53,629 nt of DNA from an uncultured archaeon (GCA_938017985.1 CALIKS010000020.1:1-53629); one strand, 5' to 3'. Shown: positions 16,095 to 25,029, numbered from the stretch's first letter. Program-made: numbers and translations. Notes: generated by a model from the sequence alone, not told the origin.

Positions 16095-17702
16095 TTGATT
16101 AGCTTTGCGTCTCCTAACTATGCATGGAAAAACCAATTAATTAGTACATTCATGTTATTAATAGTCCTTGGTGTGTCACAGGAATTATACATTCCGGACG
16201 AGTTAGCCCTAAACTCTCGACTAGTAGAGAGATTGATAGAGGAGGGCAGGATAAGGAATAAGGTAATCATTCATAAGTATCTTCTTAGAGATCTTGAGGA
16301 TAAGCTTGCGAATGGTGACGATGCTGGAATAAATGCGCTTATATCTCTGAGGACGATTTGTGAAAAGGTAGGCGTCAAGCTAGAGTTTACTGGTAGGGAT
16401 GACTACGAGGGAGATGTCAGGAGCGCGCTAAGGGAGCTTGCTTCGTCGTTGGGGGGAACGATTGTGACGTCTGACCCCATTATGGCGAAGGTATGCGAGG
16501 CGATGGGGATAAGCGTATTGTATGCTGCTCCTAGGGGATTGATAGAGATTGATAGGTTGTTTGTGGATGGTGTGATGTCGTTGCATTTGAAGGAGGGTGT
16601 TAATCCACGGGTTAAGAGGGGCGGGCCTGGGAACTGGTATTTTGAGGAGATATCTAGCATGCCGATGAGTCGGGAAAAACTAGAGTTGATAATAGCTCAG
16701 CTGATGGAGCAGGTGTATGCTGAGTATGGTAGAGAATCTTTTCTTGAAGTTAATAAGCGTGGTGCAACAATACTTCAGCTTCGTGATTATAGGGTTGTGA
16801 TTACTAGGCCGCCGTTCAGTGATGGTCTCGAGGTCACGATAGTTAAGCCAATAGTGCGTAAGAGTCTTGTAGATTATAAATTGCCTGAAGAATTGCTCAA
16901 TAGGCTCGTGGAGAGGGCTGAGGGAATTCTGATTGCTGGTCCGCCTGGAATGGGTAAGTCTACTTTTGCGCAGGCGCTTGCTGAGTATTATAGGGATCTT
17001 AGGAGGGTGGTTAAGACTATTGAGAGTCCGCGGGATTTGCAGCTTCCTTCGGATGTTACTCAGTATTCTAAGAGTGCGTCTAAGGAGGGTGAGCTTTATG
17101 ATGTATTGTTGTTGAGTAGGCCGGATTATACCGTGTTTGATGAGATGAGGGGTCCTGAGGACTTTGAGATCTTTATTGATCTTCGTCTCGCGGGGATAGG
17201 GATGGTTGGTGTGATTCATGCGACGACTCCGATAGATGCCATTCAGCGTGTTGCTAATAGGGTCGAGATTGGTGTTTTGCCGTCTATTATTGATACTGTG
17301 ATTTTTATGGATCGGGGTGAGGTCTCGAAGATTTATGTCTTGGAGATGGTTGTTAAGGTGCCTATGGGGCTCAAGAAGGCCGACCTGTCTAGGCCGACTG
17401 TTCTGGTTAGGAACTTTCTGAGCGGCGAGGTGGAGTATGAGTTGTATGTTTTTGGTGAGCGGACCTTTATTGTGCCTGTTGAGAGGAGTGAGCATCCCGA
17501 GGAGGGCAGAATTAGTAACTTGGTTTCGAGTATCTTGGGAAGGTATGTTCGTGGATATGAGCTCAGGCTGGAGGACGGTGTTCTGAGGCTTAGGATTCCT
17601 CAAGAATACATGAAGGTCTATGTCAAGAGGTGTCAGCGGAAGCTTTATCGTCTCTGCAGGGAGCTGAATATAGGTCTGCAAGTGACGAGTAAGGCGGATT
17701 AG
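16095..17702 (+). CDS. PINA-like ATPase (PIN domain, RecA-like ATPase, C-terminal KH-like region)
   Basis: 535 residues from the longest start. PIN-like domain (~30-145), ATPase with Walker A AGPPGMGKST (281-290), Walker B DYTVFDEMRG, sensor region GMVGVIHATTPIDA, and a C-terminal nucleic-acid-binding-like tail. This matches archaeal PIN-ATPases; the Sulfolobus member PINA was reported to act with Hjc on Holliday junctions. The PIN active site looks altered: the PDTS-type motif reads IPDELALNS and the GEIDA-type motif reads GDVRSA, while the TSD motif remains. Start uncertain: TTG 16095, ATG 16152 or GTG near 16173. Codons are unusually G/T-rich, as in thrC nearby. Confidence 0.85.
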   Translation: MISFASPNYAWKNQLISTFMLLIVLGVSQELYIPDELALNSRLVERLIEEGRIRNKVIIHKYLLRDLEDKLANGDDAGINALISLRTICEKVGVKLEFTGRDDYEGDVRSALRELASSLGGTIVTSDPIMAKVCEAMGISVLYAAPRGLIEIDRLFVDGVMSLHLKEGVNPRVKRGGPGNWYFEEISSMPMSREKLELIIAQLMEQVYAEYGRESFLEVNKRGATILQLRDYRVVITRPPFSDGLEVTIVKPIVRKSLVDYKLPEELLNRLVERAEGILIAGPPGMGKSTFAQALAEYYRDLRRVVKTIESPRDLQLPSDVTQYSKSASKEGELYDVLLLSRPDYTVFDEMRGPEDFEIFIDLRLAGIGMVGVIHATTPIDAIQRVANRVEIGVLPSIIDTVIFMDRGEVSKIYVLEMVVKVPMGLKKADLSRPTVLVRNFLSGEVEYELYVFGERTFIVPVERSEHPEEGRISNLVSSILGRYVRGYELRLEDGVLRLRIPQEYMKVYVKRCQRKLYRLCRELNIGLQVTSKAD

Positions 17703-17710
17703 TTCTTCTA

Positions 17711-17785
17711 CGGGCCCGGTGGGACTTGAACCCACGATCTGCGGCTTAGGAGGCCGCCGCCTTATCCATACTAGGCCACGGGCCC
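17711..17785 (-). tRNA. tRNA-Arg (anticodon CCT)
   Basis: On the minus strand the acceptor GGGCCCG (17785-17779) pairs with CGGGCCC (17718-17712), discriminator G at 17711. The anticodon stem GCGGC/GCCGC closes loop CTCCTAA, giving anticodon CCT. T arm GTGGG-TTCAAGT-CCCAC. No intron, no CCA. Its acceptor stem is identical to that of tRNA-Arg(TCT) at 119. It converges on the PINA-like gene eight bases away. The AT box atatttaag (17818-17829), about 39 bases upstream, is its likely promoter. Confidence 0.95.
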
Positions 17786-17870
17786 GTGAGGTTTTTCTAG
17801 TATTTTTTATTACTGGTGGATATTTAAGTTGTTGTTTATTTATTTTTCTGGTGTTGTTCAGACTTAAATC

Positions 17871-18101
17871 ATGGTTTGTTGGTTTGGTTTTGGGTGGATT
17901 TGCTGTTTGGCTGCTCCTCGGGTTGGGGTTGTTTTGAGGATTGTGGTTAAGGCTCTCGGCGTCCTTGGACTTGTGCTGTCTTTGAGGCTCTTGTTTGATT
18001 TTGTTAGTGTTGAGTTTGGTTTTGCTTCTGTTTTTCCCGCTGTTGGTTTCTTTGTTTTGGTGTTGCTCTTGGTTGCGAGTGTTTTGGCGCTGTTGAGCTG
18101 A
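17871..18101 (+). CDS. Possible small membrane protein(s) upstream of threonine synthase
   Basis: A doubtful coding region. One frame is open from ATG 17871 to 18101 (76 residues). Its later part, from TTG 17934, reads as two hydrophobic helices (VVKALGVLGLVLSLRLLF and FFVLVLLLVASVLALLS). The first part looks off-frame. In a second frame a TTG near 17853 gives a ~28-residue one-helix peptide (FVGLVLGGFAVWLLLGLGLF) whose TGA overlaps TTG 17934 as TTGA. So this may be two coupled tiny membrane proteins, one 76-residue protein, or chance in T/G-rich DNA. An AT box at 17818-17829 could drive it. Confidence 0.35.
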   Translation: MVCWFGFGWICCLAAPRVGVVLRIVVKALGVLGLVLSLRLLFDFVSVEFGFASVFPAVGFFVLVLLLVASVLALLS

Positions 18102-18119
18102 TTGTTGGGTAGTTGTTTT

Positions 18120-19316
18120 ATGAAGCGTCTTTTTCTTCGATGTATTGGTTGTGGCGCTGAGTATAGTGGAGATGTTGTTATCTACAGGTGTCCGAGATGT
18201 GGTGACCTTCTGGACGTGGTAGTTGATGTTGATGAGGTTTTTTGTCGCGAGTCTTTGAAGGGTAGGGTTGAGAGTATCTGGAGGTATGCCGAGCTTCTTC
18301 CTGATTTTGGAGATGGTGTTGTGACGCTGGGTGAGGGCTTTACTCCTCTCGTAAAGTGTGAGAAGCTTGCGAGAATTGTCGGGGTTAGAGAGTTGTTCCT
18401 CAAGTTGGAGGGCCTCAACCCGACTGGAAGCTTTAAGGACAGGGGGATGAGTGTCGGCGTCTCGATGGCTTTGAGGATTGGTGCTCGTAGTGTTATTTGC
18501 GCGTCTACTGGTAATACTTCTGCGTCTCTCGCTGCGTATTCTGCTAGGGCTGGCCTTGAGTGTATTGTGTTGATTCCAGAGGGGAAGGTTGCGGTTGGTA
18601 AGCTTTTCCAGGCAAGGATTCATGGCGCGAAGGTTTATCAAGTTAGGGGGAACTTCGATGAGGCGTTGAGCATCGCTATTGAGAGGTCGTCTGAGACTGG
18701 TGCATATCTCTTGAACTCTGTCAATCCTTGGAGAATTGAGGGTCAGAAGACTGTTTCCTTCGAGGTCTGGGAGCAGCTCGGCAGGACCGATATCAACGTC
18801 GTCGTGCCTGTCGGTAACTCTGGTAATATCTCCGCGATCTGTAAGGGCTTTAAGGAGCTCGAGATGTATGGCGTGATTGATGACGTGCCTAGGCTTATTG
18901 GTGTTCAGGCTAGTGGTGCCGCGCCTATTGCCGAGATGGTTAGGAGCGGCGCGTCTAGTATTAGGTTTTGGGATAGCCCTGAGACGATTGCTACTGCGAT
19001 TAGGATTGGAAAGCCTGTCAATTGGAAGAAGGGAATTAGAGCTATTAGGGAGTCCGGTGGAACGGCTGTCAGCGTATCCGATGAGGAGATTCTTGAGGCT
19101 CTTAGACTCTTGGCTACTGTTGAGGGCGTTGCGTGCGAGCTGGCTGGCGCCTCGACGATTGCCGGTCTTAGGAGGCTTGTCGATGAGGGCGTGATTGGTG
19201 GAGACGAGACTGCTGTATGCATTCTTACCGGGAATGTGTTGAAGGACCCGTCTGAACAGCTCGTGGCCTGGAATGTACCAACCGTGATTGAAGCGGAGGG
19301 CGTTAAATCTATTTAG
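18120..19316 (+). CDS. thrC: Threonine synthase (PLP-dependent)
   Basis: 398 residues from ATG 18120; the longer ORF adds six residues from 18102. Converts O-phosphohomoserine to threonine. An N-terminal zinc-ribbon-like pair of CxxC motifs (CIGCGAEYSG, YRCPRCGD) is common in archaeal threonine synthases. The PLP lysine lies in LEGLNPTGSFKDRGM. ASTGNTSASLAAYSARAG binds substrate, and VPVGNSGNISAICKG is the PLP phosphate-binding loop. The gene lies 18 bases after the small membrane ORF. Codons are strongly T-ending, unlike the epimerase cluster downstream. No other threonine pathway gene is near. Confidence 0.92.
   Translation: MKRLFLRCIGCGAEYSGDVVIYRCPRCGDLLDVVVDVDEVFCRESLKGRVESIWRYAELLPDFGDGVVTLGEGFTPLVKCEKLARIVGVRELFLKLEGLNPTGSFKDRGMSVGVSMALRIGARSVICASTGNTSASLAAYSARAGLECIVLIPEGKVAVGKLFQARIHGAKVYQVRGNFDEALSIAIERSSETGAYLLNSVNPWRIEGQKTVSFEVWEQLGRTDINVVVPVGNSGNISAICKGFKELEMYGVIDDVPRLIGVQASGAAPIAEMVRSGASSIRFWDSPETIATAIRIGKPVNWKKGIRAIRESGGTAVSVSDEEILEALRLLATVEGVACELAGASTIAGLRRLVDEGVIGGDETAVCILTGNVLKDPSEQLVAWNVPTVIEAEGVKSI
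19303..19312 (+). promoter_or_regulatory. TATA-like box of tRNA-Ala inside the thrC 3' end
   Basis: ttaaatctat lies about 36 bases before the tRNA-Ala 5' end and overlaps the last codons of thrC. Assigned from composition and spacing. Confidence 0.4.
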
Positions 19317-19343
19317 GATGGGTCGCGGCTTTATCTGATTAGT

Positions 19344-19415
19344 GGGCCGGTAGATCAGTGGTAGATCGCCCGCCTTGCACGCGGGAGGCCGCGGGTTCGA
19401 ATCCCGCCCGGTCCA
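19344..19415 (+). tRNA. tRNA-Ala (anticodon TGC)
   Basis: Acceptor GGGCCGG (19344-19350) pairs with CCGGTCC (19408-19414), with a G-T pair at position 3:70, the universal alanine identity element; discriminator A at 19415. Anticodon stem CCCGC/GCGGG closes loop CTTGCAC, anticodon TGC. T arm GCGGG-TTCGAAT-CCCGC. No intron and no complete CCA encoded. Confidence 0.96.
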
Positions 19416-19446
19416 TGTATGGTTTTAATTGTGTTAAGTGCTGTGA

Positions 19447-19455
19447 TTTTTTTTT
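19447..19455 (+). terminator. T9 tract after tRNA-Ala
   Basis: An uninterrupted run of nine T about 30 bases after the tRNA end, matching the oligo-T signals at which archaeal RNA polymerase stops. Confidence 0.45.
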
Positions 19456-19672
19456 GAAAATTGCTTAACATTTTTTGGTGTTTTTGACATGTCTCTGAGT
19501 AGTGTGTATCGTTGCTTTCTATTGTTGTCTAGTGGTTTATGTATTCTATGCATTCATCTCTATTGTATAATAGGGTTTAGGATGTTTAAATAGTGTGTGA
19601 GATAATTAATTATATAATTGATAAGTTAGTATTTTTTTAAGATTATGAGTTTCGTGGTCAATGAGTTTTTGT

Positions 19673-21553
19673 TTATGTGTGAGCCGTGTCTTCTATTCTT
19701 CTTGCTTTTTCTTCTATGACTTCGCGGTATGTGTTGTATATTCTACTGGTTATTCTATACACCATGTAAATAATTATGATGGAGATTAGTGGTACTGTTA
19801 GTTTGATGATGTATGGACCAATTACTGGGAGGTCTAAAAAATACCAGGAATAGCACCAGAAGACTGCGGCGAATATTAGGTATGAGAGGTCTTTTATGAT
19901 GCTTCTTATCAAATAGGTAGTGATTCTGAGCTTCTCGACTAGTCTAAACGAGATAAACTCTACTATTACGCCAGTAGCAATAAGTATCTTTGAGCCGAAA
20001 TATACAATAGAGACCGCCTCGATTATAGGTATGAGAAGAGCCACGCTTAGCTCTATCGGTCTCTGAATAATTATTATGTCTGAGAACGGTGGAAGTAACA
20101 GCCGCGTGACTAGGAAAGTAAATAATAGTCTTAATCCATTCTGGAATATATTATTAGTTGCGATTCTTATGCCTGCGCCTGGCGGAATATAGGGCCAGAT
20201 CTTCCAAGTTCTCTTAATATGAAATAAAGCGCGTCTTTCTTTAGATGTGAGCAATAATAGGCCGCATCCTGCAATGATGTATATCAAAGGTGCGAAGGCT
20301 ATGTAGTATATTGAGAAGAATGGATATCCCGCTATTGAACATATAGCGATAATGAAGAGTCTAACGTCTCTAGTTGCTGGAATTCTTCTTAGAGCATTGA
20401 TGTCGATTTTGCTTGTCTTCAAGATTTGGGTTGCGTAATTGACTAGTATGACGTTGGCAGCTGCTAGGATTGATAGTACCATCTCTGTTATTCCTAGGGG
20501 CCAGACTGATATGGCGATTCCCATCACTATGAAGACGTCGGCAACTCTATCTAGCAGTAAGTCAAAGACTTCTCCCCTTATGCTTTGTTTATCAAATAGT
20601 CTCGCTACCTCTCCGTCTATTCCATCTACTATGGAGGAGAGCTGTATTACTAATCCTCCAATTACTAGGTGCCCTAGCATTATGAACAACGAACCGAGAA
20701 TGGCGATTAAGAATCCAAAAATGGATATTAGGTCTGGATTGATGAATATCCCCGCTCGATACAGAGCAATCGATAATCGAGTTGATATCTGTCTATTGAT
20801 GTATCTGCTGACGATGCCGTCATTGGCCTTTGTGATGTCTCTTCTAATTATTTCCCAGTAAATTTCCCTTGCCTTCTCAAGGTCCTCAAGAGTATCAATG
20901 TCCTGCCAGAGTAGGCCAGTTACGTCGACAAACTCCACGTCATTATTCTCGACCGCTAGGTTCAATGCGTCCTTAATCGAGCAGTTTTTCCCAAACTTTT
21001 TAACTGCATTCTCAAAGTAAGAAATGGCTCTTTCTCCGCAGTATATGAGCCCAGTATCTATTCCATATACAGGTAATAGGTCCTTATCAGTCTTTACAAT
21101 TCTCTCACCATCCAAGAATATCTTAAGGCCCTCCTCAGCTGCTTTCCTCGATGGCTCCCTGTCTAAGCAGAGAACAAACGCCTTATCAGTCTTCTCCGCC
21201 TTCTCAACGACTCGCCTAAGCATCTCAAGCTCAAATATATGGTCAGACATCACTAGTAGGAAGCTGCCATTCACTGTTTTTCCACCCATAAAGGCACTGT
21301 AAAGATTTCCGAACTCTTCCTCAGAGTCAAGCTTTACTAGTTTGACTTCGCCATCAAGATTATCGAAGAATCGACTCGCATCCATCCTAATCACTATCGT
21401 TATGTCCCCGAGACCGATTTTCCTGAGCTGCCTTATCACAAACTTTATGACTGGTAAACCAGACTCCAATTCCATGAGTGATTTAGGAGTAATGAATGAA
21501 TGAGGAGCCATACGGGTAGCTTTCCCAGCAGCGATGACAATAACATGAACCAT
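19673..21553 (-). CDS. Bifunctional IPCT/DIPPS-like enzyme with an extra C-terminal membrane domain
   Basis: 626 residues. Residues 1-235 are a nucleotidyltransferase (VIVIAAGKATRM, TPKSLMEL, VMSDHIFE). Residues ~245-430 are a CDP-alcohol phosphatidyltransferase with an intact DGx2ARx8Gx3Dx3D motif (DGEVAR then GEVFDLLLD) among several helices. This pairing matches CTP:inositol-1-phosphate cytidylyltransferase/di-myo-inositol-phosphate-phosphate synthase, which makes the osmolyte di-myo-inositol phosphate in hyperthermophiles. About 180 further residues (445-610) add a second, mainly hydrophobic domain not found in the ~430-residue enzymes I know; its role is unknown. It ends in a charged cytoplasmic tail. 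The inositol-phosphate synthase is not in the window, so an alternative phospholipid product is possible. Confidence 0.8.
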   Translation of the reverse strand: MVHVIVIAAGKATRMAPHSFITPKSLMELESGLPVIKFVIRQLRKIGLGDITIVIRMDASRFFDNLDGEVKLVKLDSEEEFGNLYSAFMGGKTVNGSFLLVMSDHIFELEMLRRVVEKAEKTDKAFVLCLDREPSRKAAEEGLKIFLDGERIVKTDKDLLPVYGIDTGLIYCGERAISYFENAVKKFGKNCSIKDALNLAVENNDVEFVDVTGLLWQDIDTLEDLEKAREIYWEIIRRDITKANDGIVSRYINRQISTRLSIALYRAGIFINPDLISIFGFLIAILGSLFIMLGHLVIGGLVIQLSSIVDGIDGEVARLFDKQSIRGEVFDLLLDRVADVFIVMGIAISVWPLGITEMVLSILAAANVILVNYATQILKTSKIDINALRRIPATRDVRLFIIAICSIAGYPFFSIYYIAFAPLIYIIAGCGLLLLTSKERRALFHIKRTWKIWPYIPPGAGIRIATNNIFQNGLRLLFTFLVTRLLLPPFSDIIIIQRPIELSVALLIPIIEAVSIVYFGSKILIATGVIVEFISFRLVEKLRITTYLIRSIIKDLSYLIFAAVFWCYSWYFLDLPVIGPYIIKLTVPLISIIIIYMVYRITSRIYNTYREVIEEKARRIEDTAHT

Positions 21554-21636
21554 CTAATATTCAAAAATTACTAGACTTGCCGTTTTATAATTGTTTTTAG
21601 CTTAAAATCCAGCTCTACTCTTTTCCCGAAGATTTC

Positions 21637-21645
21637 TATAAATAT
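21637..21645 (+). promoter_or_regulatory. TATA box of the epimerase gene
   Basis: tataaatat is centred about 38 bases before the TTG start at 21679, predicting a leader of around a dozen bases. It sits in the divergent spacer with the IPCT/DIPPS-like gene. Confidence 0.5.
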
Positions 21646-21678
21646 TAGAGCTGACATTTTACGAATGAGTGGTTTGTC

Positions 21679-22647
21679 TTGACTGTTCTTATTACGGGTG
21701 CGGCTGGATTCTTCGGTTCATGGATTATTCGTGAATTGCTAGACATGGGTGAACGAGTAGTCCTGCTCGACATTAAGAAGGATTATTCCAGGATAGACGA
21801 GGTCGTCCCCGAGGCTAGGTCCCTCCCATTCATCGAGGGCGATATTACTGCCGAGGGAGTGGTCGAGAACGCGATAGAGAAGCACGGCGTCGATAGGATA
21901 ATCCACCTAGCTGCTCTCCAGATACCTGCATGTCGAAAAGACCCCATAACCGGAGCAATGATAAACGTCATAGGCACACTCAGAGTCTTCGAGGCCGCCA
22001 AGAAGCATAAAGACAAGATACGAATCGTTGTCTACGCGAGCTCAATCGCCGCACTCAGCCCTCCTGAACACTACAAGGTCAAGCCAATACCCGAAGACGT
22101 TCCACTAAGACCAGTAACACACTACGGCGCCTTCAAGGTATGCAACGAGCTGTGCGCAAACGTATACTGGCACGAGGAAGGCATACCAAGCGCCACGTTC
22201 AGGCCATACGTAGTCTACGGCTTCGGAAGAGACGTTGGAGCGACCGCGGACATCACACGCGCAGTAAAGGCAGCGGTAGCTGACGTTCCATTCAGGATAA
22301 AGTTCGGAGGCGTGGTAGACATACAGTACATCAGGGACATCGCTTACCTCTTCATAACGGCGGCCATGAGGGAGCTAAAGGGCGCAAGGGTCTACAACGT
22401 CAGGGGAGCAATCATGCACGTGGCAGACATCATCAGGCTAATAGAGGAGCTCTTCCCAAACATTAGGGGAAAACTGTCATATGACCCGACGCCGCTCGCG
22501 CTTGCGACGGACCTAGATGACTCGGCAGCTGAGAGAGACCTCGGGCCTCTGAGAAAGACTGACCCAAGAGACGGGTTCCTCGAGACTGCTAGCTTCTTTG
22601 AAAAACTAAAGAGAGAGGGTAGGCTCGACGTCTCAGACCTGAAGTGA
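21679..22647 (+). CDS. NAD-dependent epimerase/dehydratase (extended SDR)
   Basis: 322 residues. Rossmann NAD-binding motif TGAAGFFGSW near the N terminus, DGDITAE-like acidic turn (FIEGDITAE), HLAALQIP, the catalytic Ser and YxxxK (HYGAFKVCNE), and FRPYVVYG as in UDP-sugar epimerase relatives. It lacks features that would fix the substrate; sugar-acid or hydroxy-acid dehydrogenases of this fold are equally possible. The start is TTG without a ribosome site, behind a good TATA box. First of four plus-strand genes that look metabolically linked (aminotransferase, dipeptidase, RraA). Third codon positions become clearly GC-rich from here on. Confidence 0.85.
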   Translation: MTVLITGAAGFFGSWIIRELLDMGERVVLLDIKKDYSRIDEVVPEARSLPFIEGDITAEGVVENAIEKHGVDRIIHLAALQIPACRKDPITGAMINVIGTLRVFEAAKKHKDKIRIVVYASSIAALSPPEHYKVKPIPEDVPLRPVTHYGAFKVCNELCANVYWHEEGIPSATFRPYVVYGFGRDVGATADITRAVKAAVADVPFRIKFGGVVDIQYIRDIAYLFITAAMRELKGARVYNVRGAIMHVADIIRLIEELFPNIRGKLSYDPTPLALATDLDDSAAERDLGPLRKTDPRDGFLETASFFEKLKREGRLDVSDLK

Positions 22648-22690
22648 ATAACCATGCATGGTTTATTACTTGGAAGGTGATTTATGATTC

Positions 22691-23893
22691 ATGAGCAGTG
22701 ATTATCTTCTCTGGGGCGATGACCCGTTACTGATGATTCCCGGACCCAGCGAGCTACATCCAAGAATAAGACAGGTGCTTGGCGGAAGATTCTACCCGCA
22801 CTATGGAGCGGAGTGGGGAAAAATATACAACGAGACGACAGAGCTGGCTAAGAAGATATTCAGGACTAGCTCAGAGGTAATCATACTTGCAACGCCAGGC
22901 AGTGTCGCGGTCGAGATGGGTATAGTCAACTTGGCAAATCCCGGAGAAAAGGTAGTTACGATTGATAATGGATTCTTCGGCAACAGGCTGACTGAGCTCG
23001 CGGAGCACTGCGGAAGGAAGCCGATACCGGTAAAGGCAGAGATGGGTGATGTAGTCTCGCCGGAACAGCTAAAGACAGTCCTCGACAACAATAAGGACGT
23101 CAGGGCGCTCCTAGTCGTTCAGAACGAGTCGTCGACCGGTATCTTCAACCCCATACCCGAATACATGAAGATTGCTAAGAAGTATGGACTCTTAACGCTG
23201 GTAGATGCGATATCATCATTTGGAGGTGCAGAGATGGACGTAGACGGCTGGGGAATAGACTTCTGCATAGGATACGCCAATAAGTGTCTGAACAGCATCA
23301 TGAGTGCAGTGCCAGTCGCGGTGAGCAGCGAGGCATGGAGCAGAGTCGAGAAGGGCATAGTCAATCCAGGCACATGGTTCACGAACCTGAAGGTCTGGCG
23401 CCACTATATAGAGCACTGGAGCGAGATGGGGCATCCATTCCCAACGACGATAAACACATACTCAATAGTCGCGCTCAGAGAGGCCATCAAGGTAGCACTT
23501 GAAGAAGGGCTCGAGAAGAGATACGAGAGGCATAGAAGGGCAGCAGCAGCGACGAGGGCGGCACTAAGGCAGCTCGGACTACCGCCCCTCGCAAGAGATG
23601 AGAAGTATGCCTCACCAACACTTACAGCCGCCAGAATGCCTCCACAACTAGACGGACGAGCAAAAGAACTGATGAGCCGCCTATTGTCGAATCATCGAAT
23701 AATGATAGGCGGAGGGCTCGGGCCACTTAGTGGAAGAATGATTAGGGTTGCACATATGGGTACGACCGCATCCGCGAAGTACCTACTACCAACAATAATG
23801 GCGATAGGCGCAGTGTTACGCGAGCTTGGATACGTCGCGGAGGGGGCAGAGGTCGCCGCACAGGTCTTCACCAATCTGCTCCAGAAGGAATAG
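22691..23893 (+). CDS. Class V PLP aminotransferase (serine/alanine-glyoxylate aminotransferase family)
   Basis: 400 residues. LLMIPGPSELHPRI at the N terminus, ATPGSVAVEMGIVN, the PLP-contacting Asp in LTLVDAISSFGGAEMDVD and the Schiff-base Lys in GYANKCLN, all in the order of the AGXT/serine-pyruvate group. The last region (GGGLGPLSGRMIRVAHMG) is the substrate carboxylate site. Likely uses glyoxylate or pyruvate as amino acceptor. The gene follows the epimerase after 43 bases on the same strand, which suggests a shared pathway. Confidence 0.88.
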   Translation: MSSDYLLWGDDPLLMIPGPSELHPRIRQVLGGRFYPHYGAEWGKIYNETTELAKKIFRTSSEVIILATPGSVAVEMGIVNLANPGEKVVTIDNGFFGNRLTELAEHCGRKPIPVKAEMGDVVSPEQLKTVLDNNKDVRALLVVQNESSTGIFNPIPEYMKIAKKYGLLTLVDAISSFGGAEMDVDGWGIDFCIGYANKCLNSIMSAVPVAVSSEAWSRVEKGIVNPGTWFTNLKVWRHYIEHWSEMGHPFPTTINTYSIVALREAIKVALEEGLEKRYERHRRAAAATRAALRQLGLPPLARDEKYASPTLTAARMPPQLDGRAKELMSRLLSNHRIMIGGGLGPLSGRMIRVAHMGTTASAKYLLPTIMAIGAVLRELGYVAEGAEVAAQVFTNLLQKE

Positions 23894-23930
23894 ATAAATA
23901 AATCAAAAATCTTAATTTATTTGATTGATT

Positions 23931-24983
23931 ATGAGTTTAAGTCCACCAATTATTGATCTTCATGAGGATATCTCGTTGTACTACTTTCTCGGAGGATATG
24001 GACTGAAGTTTAAGGCCGAGGACTTCGGAGTAGACTTGCCGGGCAGGCATGGAGACATTCCGAAGTTTAGGAGAGCAAACGCCAAGATAATCTTCTCATC
24101 GATTGCGCATATTATTCCATCCCTGAATGCCTACAGGCTTGGGCAGCAGACTTCTGGCTACGGCGTAAAGGTAGGAGCGATGAGGATTCGCTCGCCAACA
24201 CTAATAACGCTTGAACACATAAAGACGTATTACAACCTACTCGCCTCGTACAGAGACGCGTTGGCCCTCATGTCTAGGAGGAGCGACGTCGAGAATGTTT
24301 TCAAGGACGATAGGACATTCTTCCTCATAGCTATTGAGGGCTCAGAGCCGCTAGAGGACATCGAGGACATGGACCTCTTCTACATGCTCGGTGTCAGGTC
24401 GCTCCAAATTACTTGGAACTTCGACAACAAGTTTGCCGCCTCCTGCATGTCTAAGCGTGACTATGGATTGACAGGCGACGGCGAGGAACTAGTAAAGCGA
24501 TGTAACGAGCTTGGAGTAATAATTGATCTTGCTCATGCGAGTAGAAGGACGACTCTCGATGCGCTAAGCGCCTCTAAGCTTCCAGCAATCGTTAGCCACG
24601 CAAACATTGCTTCTGTGCATAAGCATGTAAGAAATCTGGATGATGAGGAGCTGGAGGCTCTTAGTAGAAATGGCGGCGTAGTTGGAATAACTCTTATCGA
24701 GCCCACGATTGGAAAGGTGGCGGATGTCAAGAGCCTTGCCGACCATGTCCAGTATGTCTATCAGAGGTTTGGCAGCGAGAACTTGGCGATAGGCACAGAC
24801 TTCTTCGGAATAATGCATGTAGAGGAGCCGAGAGGCCTAGAAGACATAACCAAGTTTGGTAATCTATGGGCGGAGCTAATCAATAGGGGGTTATCTGAAG
24901 GCGACGTGGAAAAAATCGCCTTTAGAAACGCACTTAGGGTCATCGAGGCAAATGCCTCAAGATGGGTTGAGAAGCCATTCTGA
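23931..24983 (+). CDS. Membrane-dipeptidase-type zinc peptidase (M19 family)
   Basis: 350 residues from ATG 23931 (a TTG at 23925 is two codons earlier). Amidohydrolase fold with the dinuclear zinc ligands visible in order: HxD in IIDLHEDIS, Glu in LIAIEGSEP, His in IIDLAHASRRTT, His in AIVSHANIA and Asp in AIGTDFFG. M19 enzymes hydrolyse dipeptides, including those with a D-residue. No signal peptide, so it is probably cytoplasmic. An AT-rich box about 30 bases upstream suggests a leaderless mRNA. It may process peptides imported by the ABC system 10 kb away, but that link is inference. Confidence 0.9.
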   Translation: MSLSPPIIDLHEDISLYYFLGGYGLKFKAEDFGVDLPGRHGDIPKFRRANAKIIFSSIAHIIPSLNAYRLGQQTSGYGVKVGAMRIRSPTLITLEHIKTYYNLLASYRDALALMSRRSDVENVFKDDRTFFLIAIEGSEPLEDIEDMDLFYMLGVRSLQITWNFDNKFAASCMSKRDYGLTGDGEELVKRCNELGVIIDLAHASRRTTLDALSASKLPAIVSHANIASVHKHVRNLDDEELEALSRNGGVVGITLIEPTIGKVADVKSLADHVQYVYQRFGSENLAIGTDFFGIMHVEEPRGLEDITKFGNLWAELINRGLSEGDVEKIAFRNALRVIEANASRWVEKPF

Positions 24984-25029
24984 CTATTACTCAGCAAATG
25001 TTAAAATCATGGGTCTAAGTGTATGAGTC

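Noticed and set aside
16680-18641. Very long minus-strand ORF (653 codons) opposite the PINA-like and thrC genes
   Set aside because: Low-complexity Asn/Thr/Arg-rich translation lying antisense to two clear genes and a tRNA; it is a by-product of their T-ending codons.
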